Shown in pieces: positions 20,084 to 29,039 of a DNA stretch of 38,391 nucleotides. Position numbers and translations under genes: made by a program. The stretch comes from an uncultured Cetobacterium sp. Its GTDB lineage: Bacteria > Fusobacteriota > Fusobacteriia > Fusobacteriales > Fusobacteriaceae. The notes beneath the pieces were generated by a model. It was not told the origin of the DNA. It saw nothing but the letters and a program-made list of their open reading frames with translations, and ran no database searches. Position 1 is the stretch's first letter. Each line of letters opens with the position of its first letter. Where the stretch lies: NCBI RefSeq assembly GCF_947039425.1, contig NZ_CAMQYW010000004.1:1-38391 (forward strand), read 5' to 3'.

Positions 20084-21481
20084 ATGAAAAGGATGTTTGA
20101 AAATATAGAATATAAGATTTTAAAAAAAATAGATGGAAATATTAATTTTAAAGATTTAGAGTATGATTCAAGGAAAGTAAAGGATGGGGATATTTTTGTA
20201 GCTTTAGAAGGAGCAGAAGTTGATGGACATAAATATATAGATAAAGCTATAGAAAATGGAGCTAAAGCTATATTAATATCAAAAAATGTAGAGTTAAAAC
20301 ATAATGTAGATTATATTTTAATTGAAAATTTAAGAGAGAAGCTAGGTGTAATTGCTTCTAATTTTTATGGTCATCCAGATAAAAAATTGAAAATAGTTGG
20401 AGTAACTGGAACAAATGGAAAAACAACAACAACATATATAATTGAAGAGCTTCTAGGAACAGATAAAGTAGCTAGAATAGGAACTGTAGAGTATAAAATA
20501 GGAGATGAAATAATTGAAGCTCCAAATACAACACCAGAATCTCTAGATATTATAAAGATGAGTAAGAAAGCTGTAGATAAAGGACTTAAATACTTAATAA
20601 TGGAGGTAAGTTCTCATGGTCTTACAAGTGGAAGAGTTGATATGTTAACTTTTAATGCAGGAGTTTTTACAAATTTAACACCAGAACATTTAGATTACCA
20701 TAAGGATATGGAAGATTACTTTTTGGCTAAAAGGAAACTTTTTGAAAAATTAGATAATAAAGAAAATGGAATAATAAATATTGATGATAAATATGGAGAG
20801 AGATTATTTGAGGAGTTTGGTGGGATATCTTATTCATTAAATAAAAAAGCAGATTTAGATAGAGAATTATTAAATGAGATGGAACCAAAGTTATTAGGAA
20901 AATTTAATATGTATAATTTACTTGGAGCTATTGGAGTAGCTAGAGTATTTGGAATATCAGATTTAGAAATTAAAGAGAGAGTTAGTAAATTAAAGGGAGC
21001 ACCAGGAAGATTTGAACCTGTTTATGCAGGACAGAAATTTAAAGTTATAGTGGATTATGCTCATACAGGAGATGCTTTAAAAAATATACTTCAAGGGGTA
21101 AATGAGATAAAGCATATAGGGAAAGTTATTACTGTTTTTGGTTGCGGTGGAGATAGAGATAGAACTAAGAGGCCTGTAATGGCAGAAGTGGCAGAAAAGT
21201 ATAGTGATTATGTGATTGTAACTTCAGATAATCCAAGAACAGAGGATCCTCAAGAGATTGTAAATGAAATAGTGGTAGGTTTTAAAGGGAATAATTATTC
21301 TATTGAAGTTGACAGAGCTAAGGGAATAAAAAAAGCAATAAAAAAAGCAGGAAAAGATGATATAATACTAATAGCAGGAAAAGGGCATGAGACTTATCAG
21401 ATTTTAGGAAAAACAAAGATTCATTTTGATGATAGGGAGATTGCAATAAAAGCAATAGAAGAATTAAGAGAGGTGAAGTAA
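20084..21481 (+). CDS. murE: UDP-N-acetylmuramoyl-tripeptide synthetase MurE
   Basis: GVTGTNGKTTTTYI, DYAHTGDALKNIL, DNPRTEDP, IAGKGHETYQ. Confidence 0.95.
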   Translation: MKRMFENIEYKILKKIDGNINFKDLEYDSRKVKDGDIFVALEGAEVDGHKYIDKAIENGAKAILISKNVELKHNVDYILIENLREKLGVIASNFYGHPDKKLKIVGVTGTNGKTTTTYIIEELLGTDKVARIGTVEYKIGDEIIEAPNTTPESLDIIKMSKKAVDKGLKYLIMEVSSHGLTSGRVDMLTFNAGVFTNLTPEHLDYHKDMEDYFLAKRKLFEKLDNKENGIINIDDKYGERLFEEFGGISYSLNKKADLDRELLNEMEPKLLGKFNMYNLLGAIGVARVFGISDLEIKERVSKLKGAPGRFEPVYAGQKFKVIVDYAHTGDALKNILQGVNEIKHIGKVITVFGCGGDRDRTKRPVMAEVAEKYSDYVIVTSDNPRTEDPQEIVNEIVVGFKGNNYSIEVDRAKGIKKAIKKAGKDDIILIAGKGHETYQILGKTKIHFDDREIAIKAIEELREVK

Positions 21482-22324
21482 TTGAATTTGATTAATGATG
21501 TAAAGAAAGTTAAAATAGGTAATAAATTTGAAATTGGTGGAAACAATAGATTCACATTAATAGCTGGTCCATGTGTAATTGAATCAGAAGAATTAGTTAT
21601 GGAAGTTGCGGAAAAAGTAAAAGATATATGTGATAGATTAGAAATAAACTATGTATTTAAAGCATCTTTTGATAAAGCAAATAGATCTTCAATACATTCA
21701 TACAGAGGTCCAGGAATAGAAAAAGGATTAGAGATATTAAAAAAAGTAAAGGAAAAGCTAAATATACCTGTTGTGACAGATGTACATGAAGCTTGGCACT
21801 GTAAAGAGGTTGCAAAGGTAGTAGATATTATTCAAATACCAGCTTTCTTATGTAGACAAACGGATCTATTAATGGCAGCAGCAGAAACAGGGTTACCTAT
21901 AAATATTAAAAAGGGACAGTTTTTAGCTCCTTGGGATATGAAAAATGTTGTTATAAAAATGGAAGAGATGAAAAATGAAAATATTATGTTATGTGAAAGA
22001 GGTTCAACTTTTGGATATAATAATATGGTAGTAGATATGAGAGCTTTTGGTGAAATGAGAAAGTTCGGATATCCAGTTGTATTTGATGTAACTCATGCAG
22101 TTCAAAGACCAGGAGGAGCAGGGACAACAACTTCAGGAGATAGAGAGTATGTATTCCCTCTAATGAGAGCTGGACTTGCAATAGGAGTTGATGCTATATT
22201 TGCAGAAGTTCATCCAGATCCAGATAATGCAAAATCAGATGGACCAAATATGCTTTATTTATCACAATTGGAAGAGATTTTAAAAGTAGCAGTTAAAATA
22301 GATGATTTAGTAAAAGGTAGATAA
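21482..22324 (+). CDS. kdsA: 3-deoxy-8-phosphooctulonate synthase
   Basis: AGPCVIESEEL, FKASFDKANRSS, QIPAFLCRQTDLL, THAVQRPGGAG; non-ATG (TTG) start in track. Confidence 0.96.
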   Translation: MNLINDVKKVKIGNKFEIGGNNRFTLIAGPCVIESEELVMEVAEKVKDICDRLEINYVFKASFDKANRSSIHSYRGPGIEKGLEILKKVKEKLNIPVVTDVHEAWHCKEVAKVVDIIQIPAFLCRQTDLLMAAAETGLPINIKKGQFLAPWDMKNVVIKMEEMKNENIMLCERGSTFGYNNMVVDMRAFGEMRKFGYPVVFDVTHAVQRPGGAGTTTSGDREYVFPLMRAGLAIGVDAIFAEVHPDPDNAKSDGPNMLYLSQLEEILKVAVKIDDLVKGR

Positions 22325-22326
22325 AA

Positions 22327-23283
22327 ATGGACATGAAAAAAATTGCACGGGATTTATTTGATAAAGAGATTTGTGAACTTGAAAAGGTAAAAGAAAAAAT
22401 ATCAGAAGAGATTGAAAATGTAATTAATTTAATTTTAGATTCTAAAGGAAAAGTTGTAATAACAGGAATTGGAAAATCTGGAATTATAGGTAAAAAAATT
22501 GCAGCCACACTAGCTTCAACAGGAACTCATGCTATATTCATGAATGCCGCTGAGGGGTTACATGGAGACTTAGGAATGATTTGTGGAGAAGATGTTGTTA
22601 TTGCTATTTCAAATAGTGGAAATAGTGATGAAGTGATAGCTATATTACCATCAATTAAAAAAATAGGTGCAGTTTTAATTGCAATGACAGGAAATAGAAA
22701 TTCTAGACTTGGAAAAGCAGCACATGCAGTTTTAGATATAGGTGTTGACAAAGAAGGCTGTCCATTGAATTTAGCTCCTATGTCATCAACAACAAGTACT
22801 CTTGTTATGGGAGATGCAATAGCAACTATACTTATAACAGCTAGAAATTTCAAACCTGAAAACTTTGCAGTATATCATCCAGGTGGAAGTTTAGGTAGAA
22901 GACTTTTAATGAAAGTAAAGGATGTTATGCATAAAACTCTTCCAATAGTAGAACTTGAAAATGATATGGATACAGTAATTATGACAATGACTAAAAAAAG
23001 ACTTGGTGTAGTTTGTGTTGTTGAAAATGATGAACTTCTTGGAATTATAACAGAGGGAGATATTAGAAGAGCTTTGAAAATGAAAGATAAGTTCTTTACT
23101 TTAAAGGCTAAGGATATAATGACAGAAAAATATACATTTGCAACTGAGGATATAATGGCTTTAGATGCTCTTGAATTAATGGAAAATAGAGAGAGTCAAA
23201 TATCAGTATTACCAGTTTTAAATGATAAAAAAGTTATTGGAATTGTGAGAATACACGATTTATTAAATGTAGTAGGAAAATAA
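22327..23283 (+). CDS. kdsD: Arabinose-5-phosphate isomerase KdsD/KpsF (SIS + CBS)
   Basis: VVITGIGKSGIIGKKIAATLASTGT, SNSGNSDEV, two C-terminal CBS repeats (VKDVMHK, AKDIMTEKYTF). Confidence 0.95.
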   Translation: MDMKKIARDLFDKEICELEKVKEKISEEIENVINLILDSKGKVVITGIGKSGIIGKKIAATLASTGTHAIFMNAAEGLHGDLGMICGEDVVIAISNSGNSDEVIAILPSIKKIGAVLIAMTGNRNSRLGKAAHAVLDIGVDKEGCPLNLAPMSSTTSTLVMGDAIATILITARNFKPENFAVYHPGGSLGRRLLMKVKDVMHKTLPIVELENDMDTVIMTMTKKRLGVVCVVENDELLGIITEGDIRRALKMKDKFFTLKAKDIMTEKYTFATEDIMALDALELMENRESQISVLPVLNDKKVIGIVRIHDLLNVVGK

Positions 23284-23312
23284 TTGACAAGAAAAGTAAA
23301 GTTATATATAAT
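23284..23312 (+). promoter_or_regulatory. Perfect-consensus sigma70 promoter
   Basis: TTGACA (23284-23289), 17 bp, TATAAT (23307-23312). Confidence 0.85.
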
Positions 23313-23349
23313 TGTTTCATAAAGAAACTAAAAATTAGGAGGCATTAAA

Positions 23350-23556
23350 ATGGTAACTAAAGATATGAATATATTAGAAGCAGTTCAAAAATACCCAATG
23401 ATTACAAACATCTTTAAAAGATACGGATTAGGATGTGTTGGATGTATGGTAGCAGCTGGAGAAACTTTAGGAGAGGGAGTTGCAGCTCATGGATTAAATG
23501 CTGATGCAATTATCGAAGAAATGAACCAGTTAATAAAAGAAACAGAAGCTAAATAA
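23350..23556 (+). CDS. DUF1858 / hybrid-cluster-associated redox disulfide domain protein
   Basis: 68 aa; NILEAVQKYPMITNIFKRYGLGCVGCMVAAGETLGEGVAAHGLNADAIIEEMN; AGGAGG upstream. Confidence 0.88.
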   Translation: MVTKDMNILEAVQKYPMITNIFKRYGLGCVGCMVAAGETLGEGVAAHGLNADAIIEEMNQLIKETEAK

Positions 23557-23563
23557 GTATATC

Positions 23564-23597
23564 AAAAAGGACTCTAAATCTTAGAGTCCTTTTTTTA
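23564..23597 (+). terminator. Rho-independent terminator
   Basis: AAAAAGGACTCTAA-atc-TTAGAGTCCTTTTTTT. Confidence 0.93.
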
Positions 23598-23602
23598 ATT
23601 TC

Positions 23603-23631
23603 TTGATAACCCTTAGAAAATTTGATATAAT
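23603..23631 (+). promoter_or_regulatory. Sigma70-type promoter for SNF2 two-gene module
   Basis: TTGATA (23603-23608), 17 bp, TATAAT (23626-23631). Confidence 0.7.
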
Positions 23632-23668
23632 ATATTTCAGAAAAAAATAATTTATAAGGGAAAAGGGT

Positions 23669-26401
23669 ATGGTATATAGTTCAGAAAAAATAAGAGATGC
23701 AGTTTATTTCATGTTAGAAAATGATGAAGTTGGAACATATGTTTCTTTGGTCGATTGTGATGGTCAAAGAGTAGAAGATGTTGAATCATATAACGATTTA
23801 AGTGAAAATGATTTGAAAGTAATTAGCCTAATAAGAGAAATAAAAGAAGATAGTTTTTTTTCTGGTTGGGAAAATGAAAAGAACGAACTTTATATAGATG
23901 ATAATATTGAAATACTAGATTGCCTAAAAGAAAATGAAAAATTTGTAACAAAAGAGATGGAACCAATAAATTGGGAATTAGAAAACAATAAAATAGTGTT
24001 GAAAATAGAAGTTGTAGATTATGAGGGCGGGGTATATCAAGGGAAGATTTTATTTAATGGAGAGTCAGATTTTACAATAGTTTCAGATAACTATATATAT
24101 AAGAATGGAACAATTTATGTTCTTGAATTATCAAAAGATACAATTCATATTTTGAAAGAGATGGAATCTAAATTTTTAAAAGAGGAAATAGAAAGGTATC
24201 TAACTTTAGCTTATTCTTTTGGAAAAGAAGTAGAAATTGAATATTTAGATTACGAAATTGTATTTAATGGGAAAATGAAACCCACTGAAGAGATAATAAT
24301 AGAAAAAATTTCTCAAGATAATAGCTTATACTTAAAAATAGGAGTATCTTTATCAACAGTATCTTATGAATTTTTAAAAGTTAATGATTTAAAGGAAGCA
24401 TTGGTTTTAAAAGAGGATGCTAAGAAAATTGAAGTTACAGAAGTAAATCCAATTTTATTGGATGAAACAGTGGATGAAATATTAAAAGTAGTGGTAAAAC
24501 ATCAGAGAAATTTAGGAATAAAATCAGCATTTTATGTTGATGAAAATTTTATAATATTACAAGAAAAATTAGCAAGAGAATTTGTAACACAAGAATTATT
24601 ACAACTTGCAGGAAAATATAAAGTAATAGGAACAGATAACTTAAAAAAATATAATGTTAGAGCTGTTAAACCAAAGGTTATAGGTAATTTTAAACATGGA
24701 ATAGATTTCTTAGAAGGAGATGTTCAACTTGAAATAGAGGGAGAAAAATTCTCTATAGTTGATATTTTAAATACTTTTAAAAAAGATTCTTATGTAGTTT
24801 TAAGTGATGGAACAAATGCTCTTATTAATAGAAAATATATGGAAAAACTAGAAAGAGTTTTTAAAGATAATGGAAAAGCCAATGTTAAAATTTCATTTTT
24901 TGACTTACCTATTATAGATGATTTAATAGAAGATAAAGTATTAAGTAATGAAATTAAAAAAACAAGAAGTTTTTATAGAGGAATGAATGAAATAGAAAAA
25001 TATGATGCACCAATGCCAATAATAAATGCAACATTAAGAGGATATCAAGAATATGGATATAAATGGCTATCATATTTAATGGATAATAATTTAGGTGGTT
25101 GTCTTGCTGATGATATGGGTCTTGGAAAAACTTTACAAGCGATTACATTAATAGCAAGTTTACATAATATTCCAGGAAAAAGAAGCTTGATTATTATGCC
25201 TAAGAGTTTAATATATAACTGGGAAAGTGAAATTAAAAGATTTAGTCCACAAATTAAATGTGGAATATATTATGGGAACTTTAGAGATAAATCTTTGTTT
25301 GATAAAGTTGATGTTGTAATAACAACATATGGAACAATAAGAAATGATATATCATCATTAAAAGATATGAAGTTTGATTTAGTAATTTTAGATGAATCAC
25401 AAAATATAAAAAATGTAAATGCACAAACAACGAAAGCAGTTATGCTTCTTAATTCAAAATATAGATTTGCTTTAAGTGGAACACCAATAGAAAATAATTT
25501 AGGAGAATTATATTCTCTATTTAGATTTTTAAATCCATCAATGTTTGGAACATTGGATGATTTTAATCATCACTACGCAAATCCAATTCAAAAAGATAAT
25601 GATAGAGAAGCTATTGATGAATTGAAAAAGAAAATATATCCTTTTATTTTAAGAAGAGTAAAAAAAGAGGTATTGAAAGATTTACCAGATAAGATAGAAA
25701 AAACATTATTTATAGGAATGAACCCAGAACAGAGAAAACTTTATGAAGAGAGAAGAACCTATTACTATGGAATGATAAATAATCAAATAAAAAGTCAAGG
25801 ATTAGGGAAAACTCAATTTTATATTTTACAAGCCTTAAATGAACTTAGACAATTAACAAGTTGTCCAGAGATGAAAAATCCAAATGTAGTATCAAGTAAA
25901 AGAGAGGTACTTATAAATAACGTTCAAGATGCTGTTGAAAATGATCATAAAGTACTTATATTTACAAATTATATAAAAAGTATATCAAGCATAACATCTG
26001 ATCTTAAAAAAAGAGGAATAAAATATCTTGAAATGACAGGGGCAACAAAAGATAGACAAGGACTTGTAGATTTGTTTCAAAAAGATAAAAAATATAAAGT
26101 TTTTGTAATGACTTTAAAAACTGGCGGAGTAGGACTTAACTTAACAGCTGCAGATACAATATTTATATATGATCCTTGGTGGAATAAAACAGTTGAAAAT
26201 CAAGCTGTAGACAGAGCATATAGATTAGGACAAGACAGAACAGTTTTTTCATATAAATTAATATTAAAAGATACAATAGAGGAAAAAATATTAAAGTTAC
26301 AAGAGAGTAAGAGTCAACTTTTAGATAATTTAATATCAGATGAAGGGGCAACTCTTAAAACTTTAACAGAAAAAGATATTGAATTTATTCTGGGAGAATA
26401 G
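23669..26401 (+). CDS. SNF2-family DNA-dependent ATPase/helicase
   Basis: RGYQEYGYKWLSYLMDNNLGGCLADDMGLGKTLQAI, LDESQNIKN, ALSGTPIENNLGEL, DPWWNKTVENQAVDRAYRLGQDR. Confidence 0.95.
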   Translation: MVYSSEKIRDAVYFMLENDEVGTYVSLVDCDGQRVEDVESYNDLSENDLKVISLIREIKEDSFFSGWENEKNELYIDDNIEILDCLKENEKFVTKEMEPINWELENNKIVLKIEVVDYEGGVYQGKILFNGESDFTIVSDNYIYKNGTIYVLELSKDTIHILKEMESKFLKEEIERYLTLAYSFGKEVEIEYLDYEIVFNGKMKPTEEIIIEKISQDNSLYLKIGVSLSTVSYEFLKVNDLKEALVLKEDAKKIEVTEVNPILLDETVDEILKVVVKHQRNLGIKSAFYVDENFIILQEKLAREFVTQELLQLAGKYKVIGTDNLKKYNVRAVKPKVIGNFKHGIDFLEGDVQLEIEGEKFSIVDILNTFKKDSYVVLSDGTNALINRKYMEKLERVFKDNGKANVKISFFDLPIIDDLIEDKVLSNEIKKTRSFYRGMNEIEKYDAPMPIINATLRGYQEYGYKWLSYLMDNNLGGCLADDMGLGKTLQAITLIASLHNIPGKRSLIIMPKSLIYNWESEIKRFSPQIKCGIYYGNFRDKSLFDKVDVVITTYGTIRNDISSLKDMKFDLVILDESQNIKNVNAQTTKAVMLLNSKYRFALSGTPIENNLGELYSLFRFLNPSMFGTLDDFNHHYANPIQKDNDREAIDELKKKIYPFILRRVKKEVLKDLPDKIEKTLFIGMNPEQRKLYEERRTYYYGMINNQIKSQGLGKTQFYILQALNELRQLTSCPEMKNPNVVSSKREVLINNVQDAVENDHKVLIFTNYIKSISSITSDLKKRGIKYLEMTGATKDRQGLVDLFQKDKKYKVFVMTLKTGGVGLNLTAADTIFIYDPWWNKTVENQAVDRAYRLGQDRTVFSYKLILKDTIEEKILKLQESKSQLLDNLISDEGATLKTLTEKDIEFILGE

Positions 26402-26409
26402 GAGATGAT

Positions 26410-28170
26410 ATGGCAATAAGTAAAGATAGATTTAGAAAAGCATTAAATGATAGCTATTCAAAAGAAGTTCTATTTAAAATTTTTAAGAAATATTTTTTAG
26501 ATTGGATAGCAGAAGGATATATTGGAAGTAATTTAGGATTATTTGAAATTTCTTTGATATCATCAACAACAAACAAAGCAACATTTTTAGAGTTAATGGA
26601 ACAAATGTATTCTAAAGCAGAGATATTTGCAAGTGTTTTTAATTCTTTTGATAAAAATGTAAAAGAAGTATTTGAAGAGATAGCTTGGAAAGGTAAATTT
26701 AAGATTCAAGAAAGAGATATTTACTTTAAAGAAGATGATAGCTATAATATAAAATCAGAATTAAAAGATGAATATTTATTCTTTACAGTTGTAGGGGATA
26801 ATAAAAAAGGTGAATACTTAACTTTAAATAATGATATTGTAAGAGTTATGAGAAAATTTATGCCAAAGCCCAAAGAATATTTCATATATAAAACAACTCC
26901 TGAATCTTGTGAATTTAAAGGAAATAATGAAGAAAAAATTCAAGAAAATTTAAGAAAGTATTATTCTTTTTATAAGGATGAAAAAATGCAACTTTCAAGT
27001 AGTGGAAAGTTATTAAAAGAATCTAAAAATAATATGAAAAAATATTGTAATATAGATGAGTATTATGAAGGAATAAAAGATTTAGAGTTTTTAAAAACAG
27101 AAACTATGGGATTGTTTTTATTTTTATTTAAAAGTGAATATTTAAATGATGACTATATAAGAGCTAGTAATTTAAAAGATATTGTTAATGGGTTCTTAGA
27201 TGGTGAAATTATAAAAAGTGAAGATAATACTTACATTAGTTTATATTTAAACTATTTAAAAGGAATTAAAAATGTAGCAAAATCAAATGATGAAATAAAA
27301 AGAGGATTAGCTACAATAAAAATGATAATAAATGAGTTCCCAGAAAATGATTTTGTATCAATTGATAATATTGTAAAAAGTATTTTATTTAGAGATGAAT
27401 TTATAGAGATAATTGATTTAGAATCAGCATATACAAATTTATATATAAATGAAGCAAATTATGAAAGAACTAAGATTGTTGGATATGATAAATATTTAGC
27501 ATATGTTGTTGAACCATTTATAAAATCAGTATTCTTTATATTAGCTTCTTTAGGAGTTTTAGAAATTTGTTATGAAAAACCATCATCAGCAAACTCTCTA
27601 TATTTAAAGAATGGATATTTAAGTAAGTATGATGGAATAAAATATGTTAAATTTACAGAACTTGGAAAATATATATTTGGAAAAATAAAAACATATGATT
27701 TTAAAATTATAGAAGATGAAGGAAAAGTAATTTTAGATGATGAAAGATTAATAGTGACTATTTTAGGAGAGAGTCCCCTTAGAATAATGTCACTTGAAAA
27801 ATTAGGGATAAAAATAGCTCCAAATAAATTTAAGGTTTCAGAAGAATCTATGACAAAAGGACTTGAAAATTCAATTGAAATTCAAGAGAAAATTCAAGAG
27901 TTTAAAGAAAAAATAACTAATGATTTACCAGAAAACTGGATAATTTTCTTTAATAAGTTATTAGAAAGAACTGAAGTGATAACACATATACCAGATTTTA
28001 AAGTATTAAAATTAAAAAATGACAAAGAGCTTATCTCAGCAATAACAAAAGATAAAAGATTTAAACCTTTAATTTTAAAGGGAGAAGATCTTCATATAAT
28101 TGTTAAAAATGAAAATATGGCAGAGGTATCTCATCTTTTTAAAGAATACGGATATTACTTTAATATGTAG
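26410..28170 (+). CDS. Uncharacterised 586-aa protein coupled to SNF2 ATPase; C-terminus possibly helicase-associated (XPB Helicase_C_3-like)
   Basis: Intact ORF 8 bp after SNF2 stop. C-term FKVSEESMTKGLENSIEIQEKIQEFKEKITNDLPENWIIFFNKLLERT...LILKGEDLHIIVKNENMAEVSHLFKEYGYYF. Confidence 0.6.
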   Translation: MAISKDRFRKALNDSYSKEVLFKIFKKYFLDWIAEGYIGSNLGLFEISLISSTTNKATFLELMEQMYSKAEIFASVFNSFDKNVKEVFEEIAWKGKFKIQERDIYFKEDDSYNIKSELKDEYLFFTVVGDNKKGEYLTLNNDIVRVMRKFMPKPKEYFIYKTTPESCEFKGNNEEKIQENLRKYYSFYKDEKMQLSSSGKLLKESKNNMKKYCNIDEYYEGIKDLEFLKTETMGLFLFLFKSEYLNDDYIRASNLKDIVNGFLDGEIIKSEDNTYISLYLNYLKGIKNVAKSNDEIKRGLATIKMIINEFPENDFVSIDNIVKSILFRDEFIEIIDLESAYTNLYINEANYERTKIVGYDKYLAYVVEPFIKSVFFILASLGVLEICYEKPSSANSLYLKNGYLSKYDGIKYVKFTELGKYIFGKIKTYDFKIIEDEGKVILDDERLIVTILGESPLRIMSLEKLGIKIAPNKFKVSEESMTKGLENSIEIQEKIQEFKEKITNDLPENWIIFFNKLLERTEVITHIPDFKVLKLKNDKELISAITKDKRFKPLILKGEDLHIIVKNENMAEVSHLFKEYGYYFNM

Positions 28171-28181
28171 TTAAAATTAAC

Positions 28182-28227
28182 ATAGGATAAAACATTTACA
28201 TGGGTATTTTGTTTTATCCTATTTTTA
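28182..28227 (+). terminator. Terminator-like long stem with 15-nt loop
   Basis: ATAGGATAAAACA (28182-28194) pairs with TGTTTTATCCTAT (28210-28222), followed by T's. Confidence 0.8.
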
Positions 28228-28289
28228 TAAAAAAAATTATGGTAAAATTAAAACTATATGTAAAAGAATGCTTTTTTAAGGAGGATATT

Positions 28290-28943
28290 ATGAAAAATAT
28301 TTATTTTTATGAAGTTGAAAAAATATATAAAAGTGTTCAAAAAGATATAGAAAAAAGATTAGAAGAGTTTAGAGAAACTTGGGAAAATGGTTCTAATAAA
28401 GATATCTTTTGTGAATTAGCTTTTTGTATATTAACACCTCAATCAAAAGCTAGAAATGCTTGGAAGGCGATTAGTGAGTTAAGAGATAGTGGAGCACTAT
28501 TTAATGGAAGTGAAGAGGAGATTGTTCCTTATTTAAATATTGTTCGTTTTAATAATACTAAAGCTAAAAATCTTTGCCTTTTAAGAGATCAAATGACAGA
28601 TGAAGAAGGGAACTTTATTACAAAAGACTTCTTTCTAACATTTGAAACACCTTTTGAAATGAGAGAGTGGATAGTGAAAAATATAAGAGGAATGGCTTTT
28701 AAAGAAGCTAGTCATTTTTTAAGAAATGTTGGATTTGGAGAAGATTTAGCAATTTTAGATAGACATATTTTAAAAAATTTATTAGCTTTAGAAATAATAG
28801 ATGAAATTCCTAAAACTATAACATCTAAGTTATATAAAGAAATAGAAGGTAAACTTAGAGAGTATTGTAAAGAAGTTAATATTTCTATGGATAATATTGA
28901 TTTATTACTATGGTATTTAGAAGCAAAGGATATATTTAAATAA
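28290..28943 (+). CDS. N-glycosylase/DNA lyase, Ogg2-type 8-oxoguanine DNA glycosylase
   Basis: FCELAFCILTPQSKARNAWKAI, IRGMAFKEASHFLRNVGFGEDLAILDRHIL. ATG at 28290 preceded by AAGGAGG; track start 28200 lies in the terminator. Confidence 0.88.
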   Translation: MKNIYFYEVEKIYKSVQKDIEKRLEEFRETWENGSNKDIFCELAFCILTPQSKARNAWKAISELRDSGALFNGSEEEIVPYLNIVRFNNTKAKNLCLLRDQMTDEEGNFITKDFFLTFETPFEMREWIVKNIRGMAFKEASHFLRNVGFGEDLAILDRHILKNLLALEIIDEIPKTITSKLYKEIEGKLREYCKEVNISMDNIDLLLWYLEAKDIFK

Positions 28944-28961
28944 TAGAAACTTAAAGAATTA

Positions 28962-28991
28962 TTGATAAAAATTGTGTCAACATGATATAAT
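28962..28991 (+). promoter_or_regulatory. Sigma70-type promoter upstream of miaB
   Basis: TTGATA (28962-28967), 18 bp, TATAAT (28986-28991). Confidence 0.6.
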
Positions 28992-29039
28992 TTTAGAGTA
29001 AGAAATTTGAAAAAATGTATGATTTTGGAGGAAAGAAAT

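Noticed and set aside
22527-22853. 108-aa minus-strand ORF inside kdsD
   Set aside because: Entirely antisense to conserved SIS-domain coding sequence; no motif support.
23669-28170. Possible DISARM/Dnd-like or other named SNF2 defence system
   Set aside because: No methyltransferase, PLD nuclease, DUF1998 or other hallmark partner; flanking genes are core housekeeping.
28200-28289. Upstream extension of the ogg ORF (MGILFYPIFIKKIMVKLK...)
   Set aside because: Overlaps a terminator stem and lacks an RBS; the ATG at 28290 has AAGGAGG.
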